A model generated the notes under the pieces. That model saw only the letters and a program-made list of their open reading frames with translations, was not told where the DNA came from and searched no databases. The position numbers were made by a program, and so were the translations under genes. Shown piece by piece: positions 12,020 through 23,947 of a stretch of DNA of 64,000 nucleotides (positions are counted from its first letter, which is position 1; each line of letters opens with the position of its first letter). The DNA comes from Rotaria macrura (taxonomy: Eukaryota; Rotifera; Eurotatoria; Philodinida; Philodinidae). Location of the stretch: NCBI GenBank assembly GCA_900239685.1, contig OENT01000435.1, positions 1 through 64,000 of the forward strand, read 5' to 3'.

Positions 12020-15000
12020 TTAACAAACCAGAGGTTAAAACAAAATGAATGGATTGCATGACATTTTTTTCTATTGCAATATATATTAGTGAATGTATGT
12101 CGATTTCCTGGCTAAGTTATTATAATCTGTATATTTATAATTATAAACAGAAGCAATAAACTAGTTTTGTTGTGTTCCGTATTTCATATTTTACATTCAG
12201 ATTGAAATCTGAATGTATTTATCATGTTGTGAAAGTCTGTTGAAAGCTATGATTTTACATTTTGTTTAGACTATGAGCTGGAAAGTGGGATAGTGAGATA
12301 GTGAGATAAGTAAATACCATTTCTTTCTCAGTGCCATAGGGATGTGTTTTTATGGCTTGTTGAAATGATAGTAGACTACAATTAGGATTTTATTATTTCT
12401 CTCACAACTTCATACACTGCCATCTGGGCACACGAAGTGAGAAACAACAATAGGCCATAGTGTATCATGTGTAGGAAATCGAGGGGTAACGATGAATGTT
12501 ACGGATGTGCAAAAAATTATTTTTTCATCTACTTTCTATCACAAACAAGTGCAACATAGTATTGTTGAGCATAAAAGTCAATCGTCTTGTCATACTCTGA
12601 TACAAGAAATCAATAAATAGAAGTAGAAGTAGGTTGAAAGAATAGAAAAAACGTCGAATCATGCTCGGAAACTACAGTTGGATCTTCATGGGATGGTAGC
12701 GGCTAGCTTGAAAGTCTTATTGAAACCTCGCTTGGAAGAAATAAAAAAGGGTTAAGACGACGATATTTTCGTTGAAAGTGATCCACAAGCTTGATTATTG
12801 AAACGAGATAAATCGAAGAATGATTTAAATGCATTGCAAAGAAATATGTTTGGTCATCCAGATGGTAGCATCGAAATTACAGGTGATGGTCACGTAATTA
12901 AACAAGATGTTCTTTTCCTCCTGAGTCAGCACTAAACATGAGTGTGGATGTATAGTATCGATTGGTCTAAGGTGCACATTTGAGTGTCACGAGAAAGCGC
13001 ATGTGTAGTGAAGAAAGGTAAAGATGTGATTGCCGAAATTAACTGTAGAAGTGTGACAATCCAAACAGCCATTGTGGCTGTGTGGGTGAAATGAAAGATC
13101 TTCTACTACTTAATTCATGCCCCCCACCCATATTCTCAGTACAATTCAAAGTGTTTTATCTGACGATGAAGCTTTTTAGCACTCGTTAATATGGATAAAA
13201 GTTCATTCGGTTGATTTTTTTCAGTTTTTATAAACTAAACTTTGTTCAAATGGTATTCAAATGTCATGCTTTTACATGTTTTACTCACTTTTTTTATATT
13301 TCTTCGGAACAATCACCATGTATAAAAGAAATGTAACTTCTGTTTCCTCATCAGTGTTTATGTTAGCCTATGAGGTTGTTTCTCTACAAAAAAAAACCCT
13401 GTCTATTAGTTCTATTGCGTTTTTTTCAGCTGAAATGTGTTGTTTAAGGTATTGAATGATGGACAAAACCAAATTATTTTATTAGCATGAAGTATGAAGT
13501 GCAAGTACATTTTTCTTTTTATCAGGGTTAATAATTGTAAAAAGCTGCGAGCTACCTGCGTTTTACTATGGCTTGGAAAAAATCTGATACAAAAGTATAT
13601 TCTATGTTGAAAAAAAATACATGGAGTGAATATGATAAGCTATATTATGGTGACAACAAAAGCTCACCAACTCTGGCTTTTGATTTACCGAGGTTAGCAA
13701 ACTTATCCTCTAGGGGTATAGTGAATCATTTTGACAACTACTGTATTGAAAATTTTGGGTCTTTTTTCACACTGCACAAGTTAAAGAAAATTAACAAATT
13801 AGCTTTATTATTATTGTTTTCCTAGTCTGGAGAACTGCTGGTTTAGAAGTAAAACTACAATTTGGAGAACATGTTCTTATCGTTCGAACTGTAATACATA
13901 TGGAGTGGCGTATAAAGTATTACCCTGTGAGTATTTTCGAGATTTTTCGTCTTCATTGAGAGTAACTTTTTAACTAAGATATGACCCGTTTGATTCTCTA
14001 CAGAATTGCCATATGAATGTTTCACTTCAAAGTCGAACAGTTTAGGGTGGCAGGAGCATTAAGAAAAAATTCCATGTAGCAAATGCAACGATTGTTAGTT
14101 TGAGGATTATCCACTGAAAGCTAGTAAATGTGAGGGCATTCTGCAATTTTATCTTTTGGTGAAAAAGTCAGTCTGGTAAAGCTCGAATAAAATATAATGA
14201 TAAATGCGTACGATTTGTGCTGCTCACACCTTTGATGAAAATCTATTCTAGTAGAAAATTCTTCTCGTAAAAATCATCTTTATTTTGTTTGATATACGTA
14301 GTAAGAAACGGAAAATTCGTGATAATTTAAATACGAGTACTATGCTTTTTGTTTTAATGTTAAGAAATAAACAAAAGTACACGAAAAACTCATATCAATC
14401 ACTCGAATGATTCTTATCCGTATAATACATCCCATTGATGACATCTGATAACACAGTATACATACATAGGAATTCATCTTGTTGATCAATGAGAGAGTAA
14501 AATTTATTACATCATAAGCACTAAAGAATTTCAAGATTAAATAAATAGTATTTTTTACTCAATCGGCTTTGACATTAGTAGAATTCGTTTATTTTCGTAT
14601 AATGAGTATTTTTCAGGCTTATAGCATACCTATAATCAAAAATTACAAGCATTAACAGGTACATATTTCCAACGACGAAGCCGTCTCTTAAGACCGAGAT
14701 CTCATTGAAAACGAGATATATTTATTCCAATAATATACATTCGATAAGTTCTCGCGATGATGAGAATGAAAATGTCTAGTAGAACATTAAAAACGTGTTA
14801 TTAAATTGAACGTGACGATCACATCATATCTAGAAATTACATTCTGATACTTTTCATACTGCGGAGCCTCAAGTAAAAAATCTAACTTTATCATACGAAC
14901 GTCTAACCGCATTCATAGTGTTGGTCAAAAAAAGATGACGGGATCGTTTTTTCAGTTATTCACTATTCCTGGCAATGAATTCGAAATAACTCAGATTATA

Positions 15001-17590
15001 CAACTTATCTATTTGTTGTTCCCTAAAAGTAGTAATTCGAAACAGCGACTGATCAATTGATTCACAGTGTAATTTACTCGAATGCAGTTTGTATCTATAG
15101 AAGACATTCCCTATTGATATGCCTGTAAATCTAAAACTCAGTGCAAATAGTAGAGCACACTGGGATATGAATCTAAGAGCAACAAGAATTTTTAAAATTA
15201 TTTCTTGGTTTCAAAACTTCTATGATGACGAATGAAAGATATCTCGTTTTGGATCCGAAAAAACTTCAATCACACACACACATATATATATATATTTAGA
15301 AGACTCTTACTTCTTATATGGACAATCCTGTATATGAGACTTGTACGCATGAAAGATCTGAAAGCCTATGTATGACACACACTAATATCTATCACTCTCG
15401 TTCTATTTCAAGAATCGAATCTAGCTTTAAAAGGAAAATATTTATGCATCAGCGTATTGTGAATTGTTAATAACAGATCAACAGAAACGAGTGTTAACAA
15501 CAAATAATTAACTAACTTGACGGTCAGCATATTCTAAGTAAAACTTCTACATATAACGGTCTGTTTCTTGTCAAGTAGAGTATTTTTAAATAGATGCAGA
15601 AAATGATCATATGAATGTGGATAATCAGACAAATCTTTTAAACTCTGAAACCTTCAAATGAGAGTCGATCGCAATTCAGTGAGTAGATCTCTAAAACTTC
15701 AGCCGGATTGTGATCGATCCGACTTTCTATTTTGAAAATAAATGAATAATTCTTAATAAACTGATGTTCTAGATAATTTCAGTCAATATAGAGAAAAATG
15801 TTTTCTGTGTTTGATGATAGATTTTCTCTTACGTCGACCGATACCAGAATTTCAAATAATTAGATGAATTTTATTACTAAAATTGATCATCAACCTGCCA
15901 GTTGTTTACGCAGAACAATGAACGTGATTTATGTTCTAAATGATGTAATTCTCTGAACTAATACGACCTTGTTAACTAACAAGACTCTCAGTGGTAAGTA
16001 AGATGTTGCTTGACTATTTTTCTACAAACTATGTTCTTTTTTTCATATATAGGCATCAAAGAAAGCAAATGATACATTATTGCAAGCATTGACGAACATA
16101 CTATAACTATTGAAATGTCTCACGAACGGAGGTTTGTGACAGAAATGTGAGATGTGTTTAACTCGATTACTACGAGAACGTACCATTTTAATATTGACAC
16201 TCTTGTCCATTCGAAAAATGAATTCGATGGAGTTTCAATGCTTCCGGAAACAAACTGTGCTAGCGATATTTTCCTTTCATTAAAAAAATTAGGTTCCACA
16301 AAATCTAGAGATGAATTCAAAAGTAGTACTAATGGCAATTGTCCCAGACTAACATAGAAATCTTTGATTTTTCTCTCCAAATAAGATTTGGCAATAAATG
16401 AAAAAACGACTCCTGATGAACTTTTCAATACAATAATTTGCAATCACGATCATCTTTAAGTGTGACGTTTACCTAAATTTTCATCAACATCAAATGATAA
16501 AATTCTATTTTATTGCATACAATGCTGTATCTCACTGCATGTTTTTTATCCGCAAAATACTCTAAGACTTGGAATGTTGAATAAAAACCTTGGTAGTACG
16601 GTCTCTTTCAAGGTCAAAATGTAAAACATTTATGACATCTTATTGGTCTTCAAAATAAATGATTAATACTCGAGTACAGAAACTGTACCTTTCCTCAAAT
16701 AATAAGATCTGTTTTTTGAACAATTCATTACTCAGTATCTCGAAGTACAATATCAATAACGAGTATAAAAAGGTATGATCTTTTGTGTTACGCGATTTCA
16801 GTATGAGTAGAATAAATTTCAAATGAACGTGTGGGGAGTTTTAATGAGTCTTTTTTTTTCAATATAAAAATTGATAGAGAATCTGTTTGATAATTATGTG
16901 AAACAACTTTTCACGTAAAATTTTACTGTGTCCAAACGCATTTATATTGATTTTTGGGGAAAATATTGTCTTGTTATCGCAGATTCGTGCTGCGGCATCA
17001 TCAAATTTATATGATGATCCGATTTTCCTATTGAACAGAACAAATGTTAGAATATTGTTAAACAAACCTTTGCATTGTGCAGTTGTTGATTAAAACTAAA
17101 GCATATACTCAGCCAATCAATCACATTGGCACATGAAACAATCAAAGACACCATTGTTTTTGATAATGCAAAATGTAATGTCACTAAAATGACGTAAAGA
17201 AAGATGTATGAAACACGAAGATAAATTTAACGATCTTTACATGAATGTTAAGATGAAGAGAATCTTAAATTTAAAAGAATTAAAATGGCATCAAGATCAA
17301 TTCGTGTAAGATAAACATAGATTATTTATTTTTGAAAAAGAATGAATTAATTATATCTATAAAAACTTATCATAATTGTACGTTGTTTATACTCGCATAT
17401 CTCGTCAGCCAATGAAATAGATTTACACACTATCACGATAGGTTTTCTCAAAAATAAATAGCTTCTATTATTTTAAAGTTTTTCAAATGAAATCTAATTG
17501 AAATTCGTATTATAAATGTACACTCATATGTGGACGATTTACAACACAGATCTTATTTTATGTCGAATCAATAGAATAAATACTTTATAA
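12020..17590. other. Intergenic, no gene supported
   Basis: A 26-bp near-perfect palindrome (12192-12217, arms TACATTCAGATT) lies downstream of the EGF gene's poly(A) signal. A CA/TA microsatellite sits at about 15270-15297. Open frames at 13568-13825 and at 16120-16443 (minus) with its overlapping plus frame 16154-16357 have no recognisable motif. Several segments (12700-13150) have slightly higher GC and may be decayed element sequence. Confidence 0.5.
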
Positions 17591-17825
17591 TGCCCAGGTC
17601 AAAAAATCTGACATAAGATATTACGTCGTACATGCAAGATCTTGCATATGAACGAAATCTTTCAAGAATCTGACAAAAAATCGTCGTCTCTGACATCTTA
17701 CATCAGAGTAAAAAGTCAGAGACGACGATTTTGAGTACGTTTTTTCATCGGATCTTATAAGGTCAGATGTGATCAGACATAAGATCCTCGTAAGAACTTG
17801 TCATCGGATTGTTCAGCCTGGGTGT
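17591..17825. mobile_element. 235-bp MITE-like element with CCCAGG ends and an internal perfect hairpin
   Basis: The left end TGCCCAGGTC (17591-17600) faces the right end CAGCCTGGGTGT (about 17815-17826), giving short inverted CCCAGG ends. The inside repeats AATCTGACA and AAGATC words in both orientations. A perfect 16-bp inverted repeat (17679-17694 and 17715-17730, AATCGTCGTCTCTGAC) with a 20-nt loop lies in the middle. It is non-coding. The ends match those of the larger element at 18318-22011. Confidence 0.6.
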
Positions 17826-19347
17826 CTATGACGGATACCGGATCCTCTTGATTTATTTTAGAAGTGTTCAAATAATTTTATTTTTCAAAGAATATTTTTA
17901 AACTAAAGCAGTACACATTAGCGTAGTTTGAAAGATGAGATCTAAATTCTGAAAAAAAATTGTCTTCTAAAGAAAAACTATTGTGATAATTATAACACTG
18001 GTAGTGTCGAAAATAACATATCATTTTGCATGAAAAGACAAAATTATATAAGTGCAAAAGATATGCTTACTTGTGAATAGATGATGAACTCATACACAAC
18101 TAATCTTATATATCTATTGATGTCATGAAAAAGAGATCAATGAACAGAACGATGTTTGAAACCTCAGAAAAGGTTATCAAAAACAGATATTAAAAATATC
18201 ATCAATATTTTGGGGATTATTCAATAGTAGAACCAGTTTTTTTAGATAATCAAATACTTTAAGATCGAGAGTGCGCTAAATGCTCCTTTCATAGAATATC
18301 AGAATAACTTCAATAGAGTCCACCCAGGACGTGCATTACGATGAACAAAAACGACCGTAAACGCGCGTATACGATAACGTAAACGACCGTATATCTGGAA
18401 ATTACGACCGTATACGCGCCGTATTACGACCGTATATCGCCGTATCGTATACGGCGACCAGGACGGACAGTATACACTCGCCACGCGGCCGTATTACGGC
18501 CGTAACCCTAAACGTACACGATTCACCCCGATGACGTTTGCGGCCGTAAATACACCGTTAGCGACCGTAACCGACGGTATTTCAGTGAGGAAGAGAATCT
18601 ATTCCAACCTATCTGAAACAAATCCAAGATCCTACACTAAAAAAAACCTGCACAAAACGTAGCTATACATAAATCCTTAACCAAATCCCAATCTTCAAAT
18701 TCAGGCCACCAAGGAACATCAGACTCCCATTCCTCATCCTACCGAAATCATCGGATACCCACATGTATACCATTTGAAACAAAAGAGCATTAAAAAAGAC
18801 CCTGCAAAAACCACAGTTTTCGAAAATCGTCCCAGAGCAGCCAGATTCACCCCATCGATACAAATCATTGCAAAACCAATAGCCATCGACTTTTGGGTGC
18901 TCAAATCCGCGTAAATCGTGAGAAATCCTGAAAATACAAAAAGCATCTGAGAAATCTGGAAGTGGATTCTATTTCAGAATTGTTTGTTACGGTCTTGGGA
19001 GATGGAGGAATATATAAAATTCAGTCAGCAGAGAACAAATAGGACAATGTCTCATGCTGCGATCCTCTTTTGTAATGTTCTGCACGTAGTTCATGTGCTG
19101 AATGCTACCGGTTTTGTAGAATTAGGAAATCGAAGTAGGAGAAGCTGCTCAGCTGATTTTTCGGGAGAAAGGCCAGGTGAGAGAAAGAACTTACAGGTAG
19201 ATACGCAGCATGTACTAAGAGAGTTTACTCACTTGTCTGAATGATCGCTAAAGGAGCTGGAGAATCTTGAGCAACGGAGTTGGTGCAGGGATAACATGGA
19301 GCATCATTTCTCGGACTTCGTAATTTGGAAGATGAAGCGCGGGGAAT

Positions 19348-21009
19348 GGGTCTCATTTTCCACAAATTGTGGTTCCCTAAATCACTCCCTAAATCGAATC
19401 CACATTTGTGGATATGTGACGAGATCATTTTCCTGGTCACCAAATAGGGATTTTTATTTTGGGATTATTTTATTTAGGGATTTTTATTTGGGGATTATTT
19501 TATTTAGGGATTTCTTTTTGGGAATTTTTTTAAAGGACTTTCGAATTTGTAGATAGTTTACATGGTAGGTTTCGATTCACCACAAATTGTGGTGTCTTAA
19601 ATCACCTTTACAGATATNNNNNNNNNNNNNNNNNNNNNNNNNNNNNNNNNNNNNNNNNNNNNNNNNNNNNNNNNNNNNNNNNNNNNNNNNNNNNNNNNNN
19701 NNNNNNNNNNNNNNNNNNNNNNNNNNNNNNNNNNNNNNNNNNNNNNNTGGAGAGCAACTGATGACCAGATTCACTTCTTTCTAGATGCATTGATAAACAC
19801 TATCAGTTGATGGAGAAGAATTGGTGACCTGATGCTCTCCACAAACTGAAACTGCTATTTAATCCCTTAAGAAAGAAAGGAATCTGATCACCAGATTCAT
19901 TCTATGCTTCCTCTAAAGAACCGAAAATTATTATCTTTGAATATATCGTTAAATTGGTATGCTGAACTTGATAAAAATTCACGACTGTTTGTGAAAAACT
20001 AGTGGATATATTGTTTACATTGAATGGAAAATGTCTCATGGACACTCGTGATCTGAAACTAAGCATAGATTCTAGTTACCAGATTTGTTTCAAATTTGGT
20101 TATTGTGAATATATATTATGATCTTACAATTAACAGGGTCATCTAATTGTAAAGCTTATTACAATCAACAATTATTTGTAAATGATCGGTAGATATGTTT
20201 TTCGACTGAAAGAACCTTTTTATGTGCTCTCATATTGAGCAACCGGTAACACATACTGGTCACTAGATTCATTTCATACTCGGTTATTGTGAATATATAT
20301 TATTATCTTCGCATGAATGGCTTGATCTTATTTTGAACTTGGTTACAGTCGACCCAGATTTCTAAATGCAACTTTATGTTTCTTATTTCGAAAAGTATGT
20401 ATTCGTTTCTTGTGCTCACTCTTACTGAGCAACAGATCACACACTTTGGTCACCAGATTCATTCTAAGATTCGTCGAAGATGTATTTTATGGAACTGCGA
20501 ATAATGAATCTTTGTTTTCTAATATGGCACTTGAAAGAATGCTGCCTGCGAGATTAATAATGTTAATTACGAATTTCATCTGGTGCAAAGTGATATACCT
20601 TTCATATCGAAGTGCACTGGGTACAGATAGCACCGATGAAATATGTTTAGCGTGACAAGGCTTTGCTTTTCTCGGTTGAATGATAGGAATATAATAGTTG
20701 AGTGAACTAGTAATTCGCTTTCTGCATGATTTATGTAAACTATCGACAAATTCGAAAATCCTTTGAAAAAAAATCTCTAGAAAAAATCCCTAAATATAAA
20801 AATTCCCAAAAAGAAATCCCTAAATAAAATAATCCCCAAATAAAAATCCCTAAATAAAATAATCCCCAAATAAAAATCCCTAAATAAAATAATCCCAAAA
20901 TAAAAATCCCTATTTGGTGACCAGGAAAATGATCTCGTCACATATCCACAAATGTGGATTCGATTTAGGGAGTGATTTAGGGAACCACAATTTGTGGAAA
21001 ATGGGACCC
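19348..21009. mobile_element. Nested inverted-repeat element with TAGGGATTTTTATTT tandem words
   Basis: Arms 19348-19563 and 20733-21009 are near-identical inverted copies that start CATTTTCCACAAATTGTGG. Each holds reiterated blocks of about 29 bp containing TAGGGATTTTTATTT and GGGATTATTTTAT; the right arm has one or two more blocks than the left. The blocks read as mirror-image open frames (19296-19556 plus and 20777-21025 minus) with repeated DFYLGIILFR units, which are repeat translation and not protein genes. The centre contains degenerate direct repeats of roughly 190 bp (marked by GTTATTGTGAATATATATTAT and CACCAGATTCATT) and the assembly gap 19618-19747. Confidence 0.65.
19618..19747. 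other. Assembly gap (130 N)
   Basis: A run of N bases. It lies inside the nested inverted-repeat element, where arm-to-arm similarity probably defeated assembly, so its true length is uncertain. Confidence 0.99.
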
Positions 21010-22014
21010 TACCAGCGCGGGTCATCGCTTCTGTCCTTACACATAACGTTTCAAAGGGCGTGAAATCCTGCTTTCGGATTTTTTTTCCGAAATTGTTGTT
21101 TATGTGGAAGATAGAGGATATTGTGAATTGAATTTACCAGCGTGCAGGTGAGACGAAGGCTGCTCCTTCATTCCTCCCATTGGCTTCAAGTTGGCATTTC
21201 AATTATCGACTACTGCATGTTTTGTTGGATTATAGTGTAGTACGAGGAGGTTATGCTGGGCTTATTGTTTTGCATAAAGGCAAGGTTTAACAAAGGACTT
21301 TGCTGTACGTATGCTTGATCTAGTAGAAAATCCTGCTTACGGTTTGAAATTAGCACTGACATATATGGGGTATCTTTAACAAGCTGCAGTGGTTAGAGTA
21401 GCATGAAGGATCTCACTCTGGACTTAGAAAATTGGAAGATGGTGGCACGATACCTTCTCCGTCCTTACACATAACGTTTCAAAATGTGCAAAATCCTGCT
21501 TTGGGATTTTTTAGAAGTTCTCGTTGGTTTATAGAGGTCTTGGAGCGCAGTGTGAAATTAGTTTAGGATTGGCCAGTTGTGACAAAGTCAGATGCTTCCG
21601 CCCTGCCCTTGCTGTGCGGTGTATATTATTAGCGTATTATTTTTTCATTTGCTTGATTGAAAATTTTTAAAAGATCCGGTGTGTTCTCCTTCCGGTATTG
21701 TGAAATGGAATAGATGTTGTCGTAAACGACCGTTTTCGAACGAATGCGGTAAAAAAACGGCAATCGTTTTCTAAACCGTTTACAGTCATCGTATCCGATC
21801 ATATACGGTGATATCCGACTATCGTTTACTGTTAGCGTGTATTTACGGCGGACGTTTACGTGGATTTTTCACGATCACCGTTTACGACGATCGTAAATCA
21901 TCGTAAGACTTCGTTTATGACGATAGTAAACGGTCACAAAATACGTTCGCCGTTTTTCGCCGTAAGAAATAAGTATACGGCCGTTTACGGCCGTGGATGA
22001 TCGACCTGGGCACT

Positions 22015-23307
22015 ACAAAATTTTATATCCAAAAACGCAACATCCTTTTCTGAACGTTATGATTCATGACATTTTACTATCACTATTCTATTGTGAAGTA
22101 TATGTGATAGTTTTTCTTATCCATAGTTGATACACTATATAGATAGCTCTGAAATTTGTGATAACAATTATTGTTTACTAATAGAAATAACAGATGTTGA
22201 AGAAAAACTGAATTTTGGGATTTATTCTTGCAAAATTTTACCGATAACTTTTCCTACATCCAATATGTCAACAACAAAGCATTCGTTTTTTGACTGAAAA
22301 TTTTGGGATACTTTTAGAATTATACAAATAATTCTTTTCTTTCCGCTTGTTACAATGTAAAATATTTCTACTAAAGTACGTTCATGTAATTCAATCTAGA
22401 AGATGATCAAGGTAGTTCGTTTTAGCTATTGCATTGGCATATTAAGGGTCCATTAACCCTATTTTTATGATTGTCTTTCATCTGTTGCCAGAAGAAGCAT
22501 TTGGCATGTATAGATGGGAAACAATATCGAAAGAAAAATAATTTCGAAATGAAATATTATCTTTGGTTGTAAATTGATCACTATCCTGAAGCAAAAGCGT
22601 GCTACAATTGCATTAATCGAATCAAATTGATTGATATTCAAAATCTTCTTTAGTACAACAAATCTTCACTATTTTTCAAAAAAAAAGCGTACTGAACAAA
22701 TAATTTTAATTGATGATATTAATTTCTCATCACTTTTATTAATAATTCGACATGATAATCAATCATGTATCGATTTTTTATTTGATTAACTGATAACTTA
22801 CATGTTGAAAAAATTGTATGAAACGTGTGTAAACATCCAACTCATTGCGACTCAGTTGCATTAGTCGCGATCATCATTTATGATACTGTTTTACACTTAC
22901 TGTATTATATTAAACATTTTATTTAAATTGCAAACGTAGCCTTACGCATTTATAATGCCATTTAATGATACAAATGAATGATTCTGTTCTACAATGAACG
23001 AATATCGTTTGAATGAAAGTAAATCATATTTTTACATATACATTGTATGTGACATATTCACAGTTGTATAATTAACGTTTTTAGTTTCGTTGATTGTTCA
23101 AATAATCGACTTGTTATTTATATTACAATGTTCATTTCAAGATTCTTCCTATTTGAACGCAGTTCATCTTCATTCACTTAGATTAACAAATCTACTTCTT
23201 TTAAAATTAACTTCTTTTTGTTAACAAGACTTTAGTGAGACATTATTCGGGATGGAATTTATTATCTTACCCACGTTATTATGTATCGTCAGGTCTCGTT
23301 TCGTACA
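22015..23307. other. Intergenic, no gene seen
   Basis: AT-rich sequence after the CCCAGG element. No open frame longer than 60 codons and no repeat structure noted. Confidence 0.55.
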
Positions 23308-23535
23308 TCAAGTTCCTGCACACCAGCCAAGTGGCTTCGTAACTAAGCCCGGGGAAAATATTCGCCCTGTTATGACGGAGCAGTGTTGTGCTAGGCAAGG
23401 CCCTAGATACTCATAGGTTCCTGTCGACGCTCCATGTCGGTATATCATTTTCATTACCCAAACAATCCGAGGTAGTCCTCTCTGCTGTTTCCGTGGTAGG
23501 CTAAGGGTATTCTCCCCAGTCGCGCACGTGTACAT
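23308..23535 (-). other. GC-rich conserved-looking block of unknown nature
   Basis: About 230 bases near 50% GC in a 30% GC setting. The minus strand is open for 75 codons (starts MYTCATGENT, ends near KPLGWCAGT), but the block is also rich in short complementary segments such as GGCTTAGTTACGAAGCC. I do not recognise it as rRNA, snRNA, SRP RNA or a known protein. It could be a structured RNA, the end of a transposable element or a captured fragment. Confidence 0.3.
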
Positions 23536-23597
23536 TCATTAAGCAATTCACGATAGAGAAAAAATGCAAATCAAATATAATCCTGTTTATTCAAATG

Positions 23598-23929
23598 CGC
23601 CCAAGAGGATCATTCAGACATTGGGATCCGACTATGTTTCTATCCGAGTTTCTCTAATTCGGTAAAATCCCATCGGATTCCTGGTTTCGATCCGACATTC
23701 GGATCCTAAGTGTTGGGTTTTATCGAATCCCATTATCGGAATCCGATTGGATTTCATGGAACGATGAAGCCGGCCTCTACTATTGGGATTAAATGCTAAT
23801 TCGTACACAAATAAGAAAATAGGTTTCTCCCGCCGAATACATTTGTGTTTCCACAACCCGGATTCCCATAGGATTTCACCGGATCGTAGGATCCAATCAG
23901 ATTCGTTATCAGATTCATTCACCTGGGCG
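23598..23929. mobile_element. 332-bp MITE with CGCCCA..TGGGCG ends next to the ART-TPR gene
   Basis: The left end CGCCCAAGAGGATCATTC (23598) and the right end, read inverted as CGCCCAGGTGAATGAATC (23929), are similar. The trinucleotide ATG flanks both sides (23595-23597 and 23930-23932), a possible 3-bp target duplication. The interior is filled with GGATCCGA, ATCCGATTGGATTTC and CCCATAGGATTTC words in both orientations. The element ends 16 bp before the stop codon of the ART-TPR gene, so it must lie in that gene's 3' UTR or immediately beyond it. Confidence 0.6.
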
Positions 23930-23947
23930 ATGAAAAAAGGACTAGGT

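Larger units (their letters stand above)
18318..22011. mobile_element. About 3.7-kb DNA element bounded by CCCAGG ends and CGTAAACGACCGTA word arrays
   Basis: CACCCAGGACG at about 18320 and GACCTGGGCAC at about 22003-22013 are inverted. Adjacent to both ends are dense arrays of CGTAAACG, GACCGTA and CGGCCGTA words in both orientations (18350-18590 and 21720-21995), strikingly GC-rich in this AT-rich window. The body carries direct repeats of a TCCTTACACATAACGTTTCAA segment (about 21033 and 21460) and a nested inverted-repeat element (19348-21009). Short frames inside (18299-18946 minus, 18984-19244 plus) have no recognisable domain, so no transposase is seen. A 130-base gap interrupts the nested part. 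Confidence 0.6.

Noticed and set aside
13568..13825. 85-codon frame, considered as a FLYWCH-like or element protein
   Set aside because: A few Cys and Trp residues nearby suggested it, but spacing does not match and the frame ends in low-complexity sequence.
16120..16443. 107-codon minus frame and an overlapping 67-codon plus frame
   Set aside because: Both strands are open over the same stretch, neither shows a domain, and no neighbouring exons fit.
18984..19244. Open frame inside the CCCAGG element, considered as a transposase part
   Set aside because: No catalytic motif or similarity to a transposase could be seen; composition follows the surrounding repeat.
19296..21025. Two mirror-image open frames with repeated DFYLGIILFR units
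   Set aside because: They are translations of the tandem words in the two arms of an inverted repeat, one on each strand; a repeat explains both.
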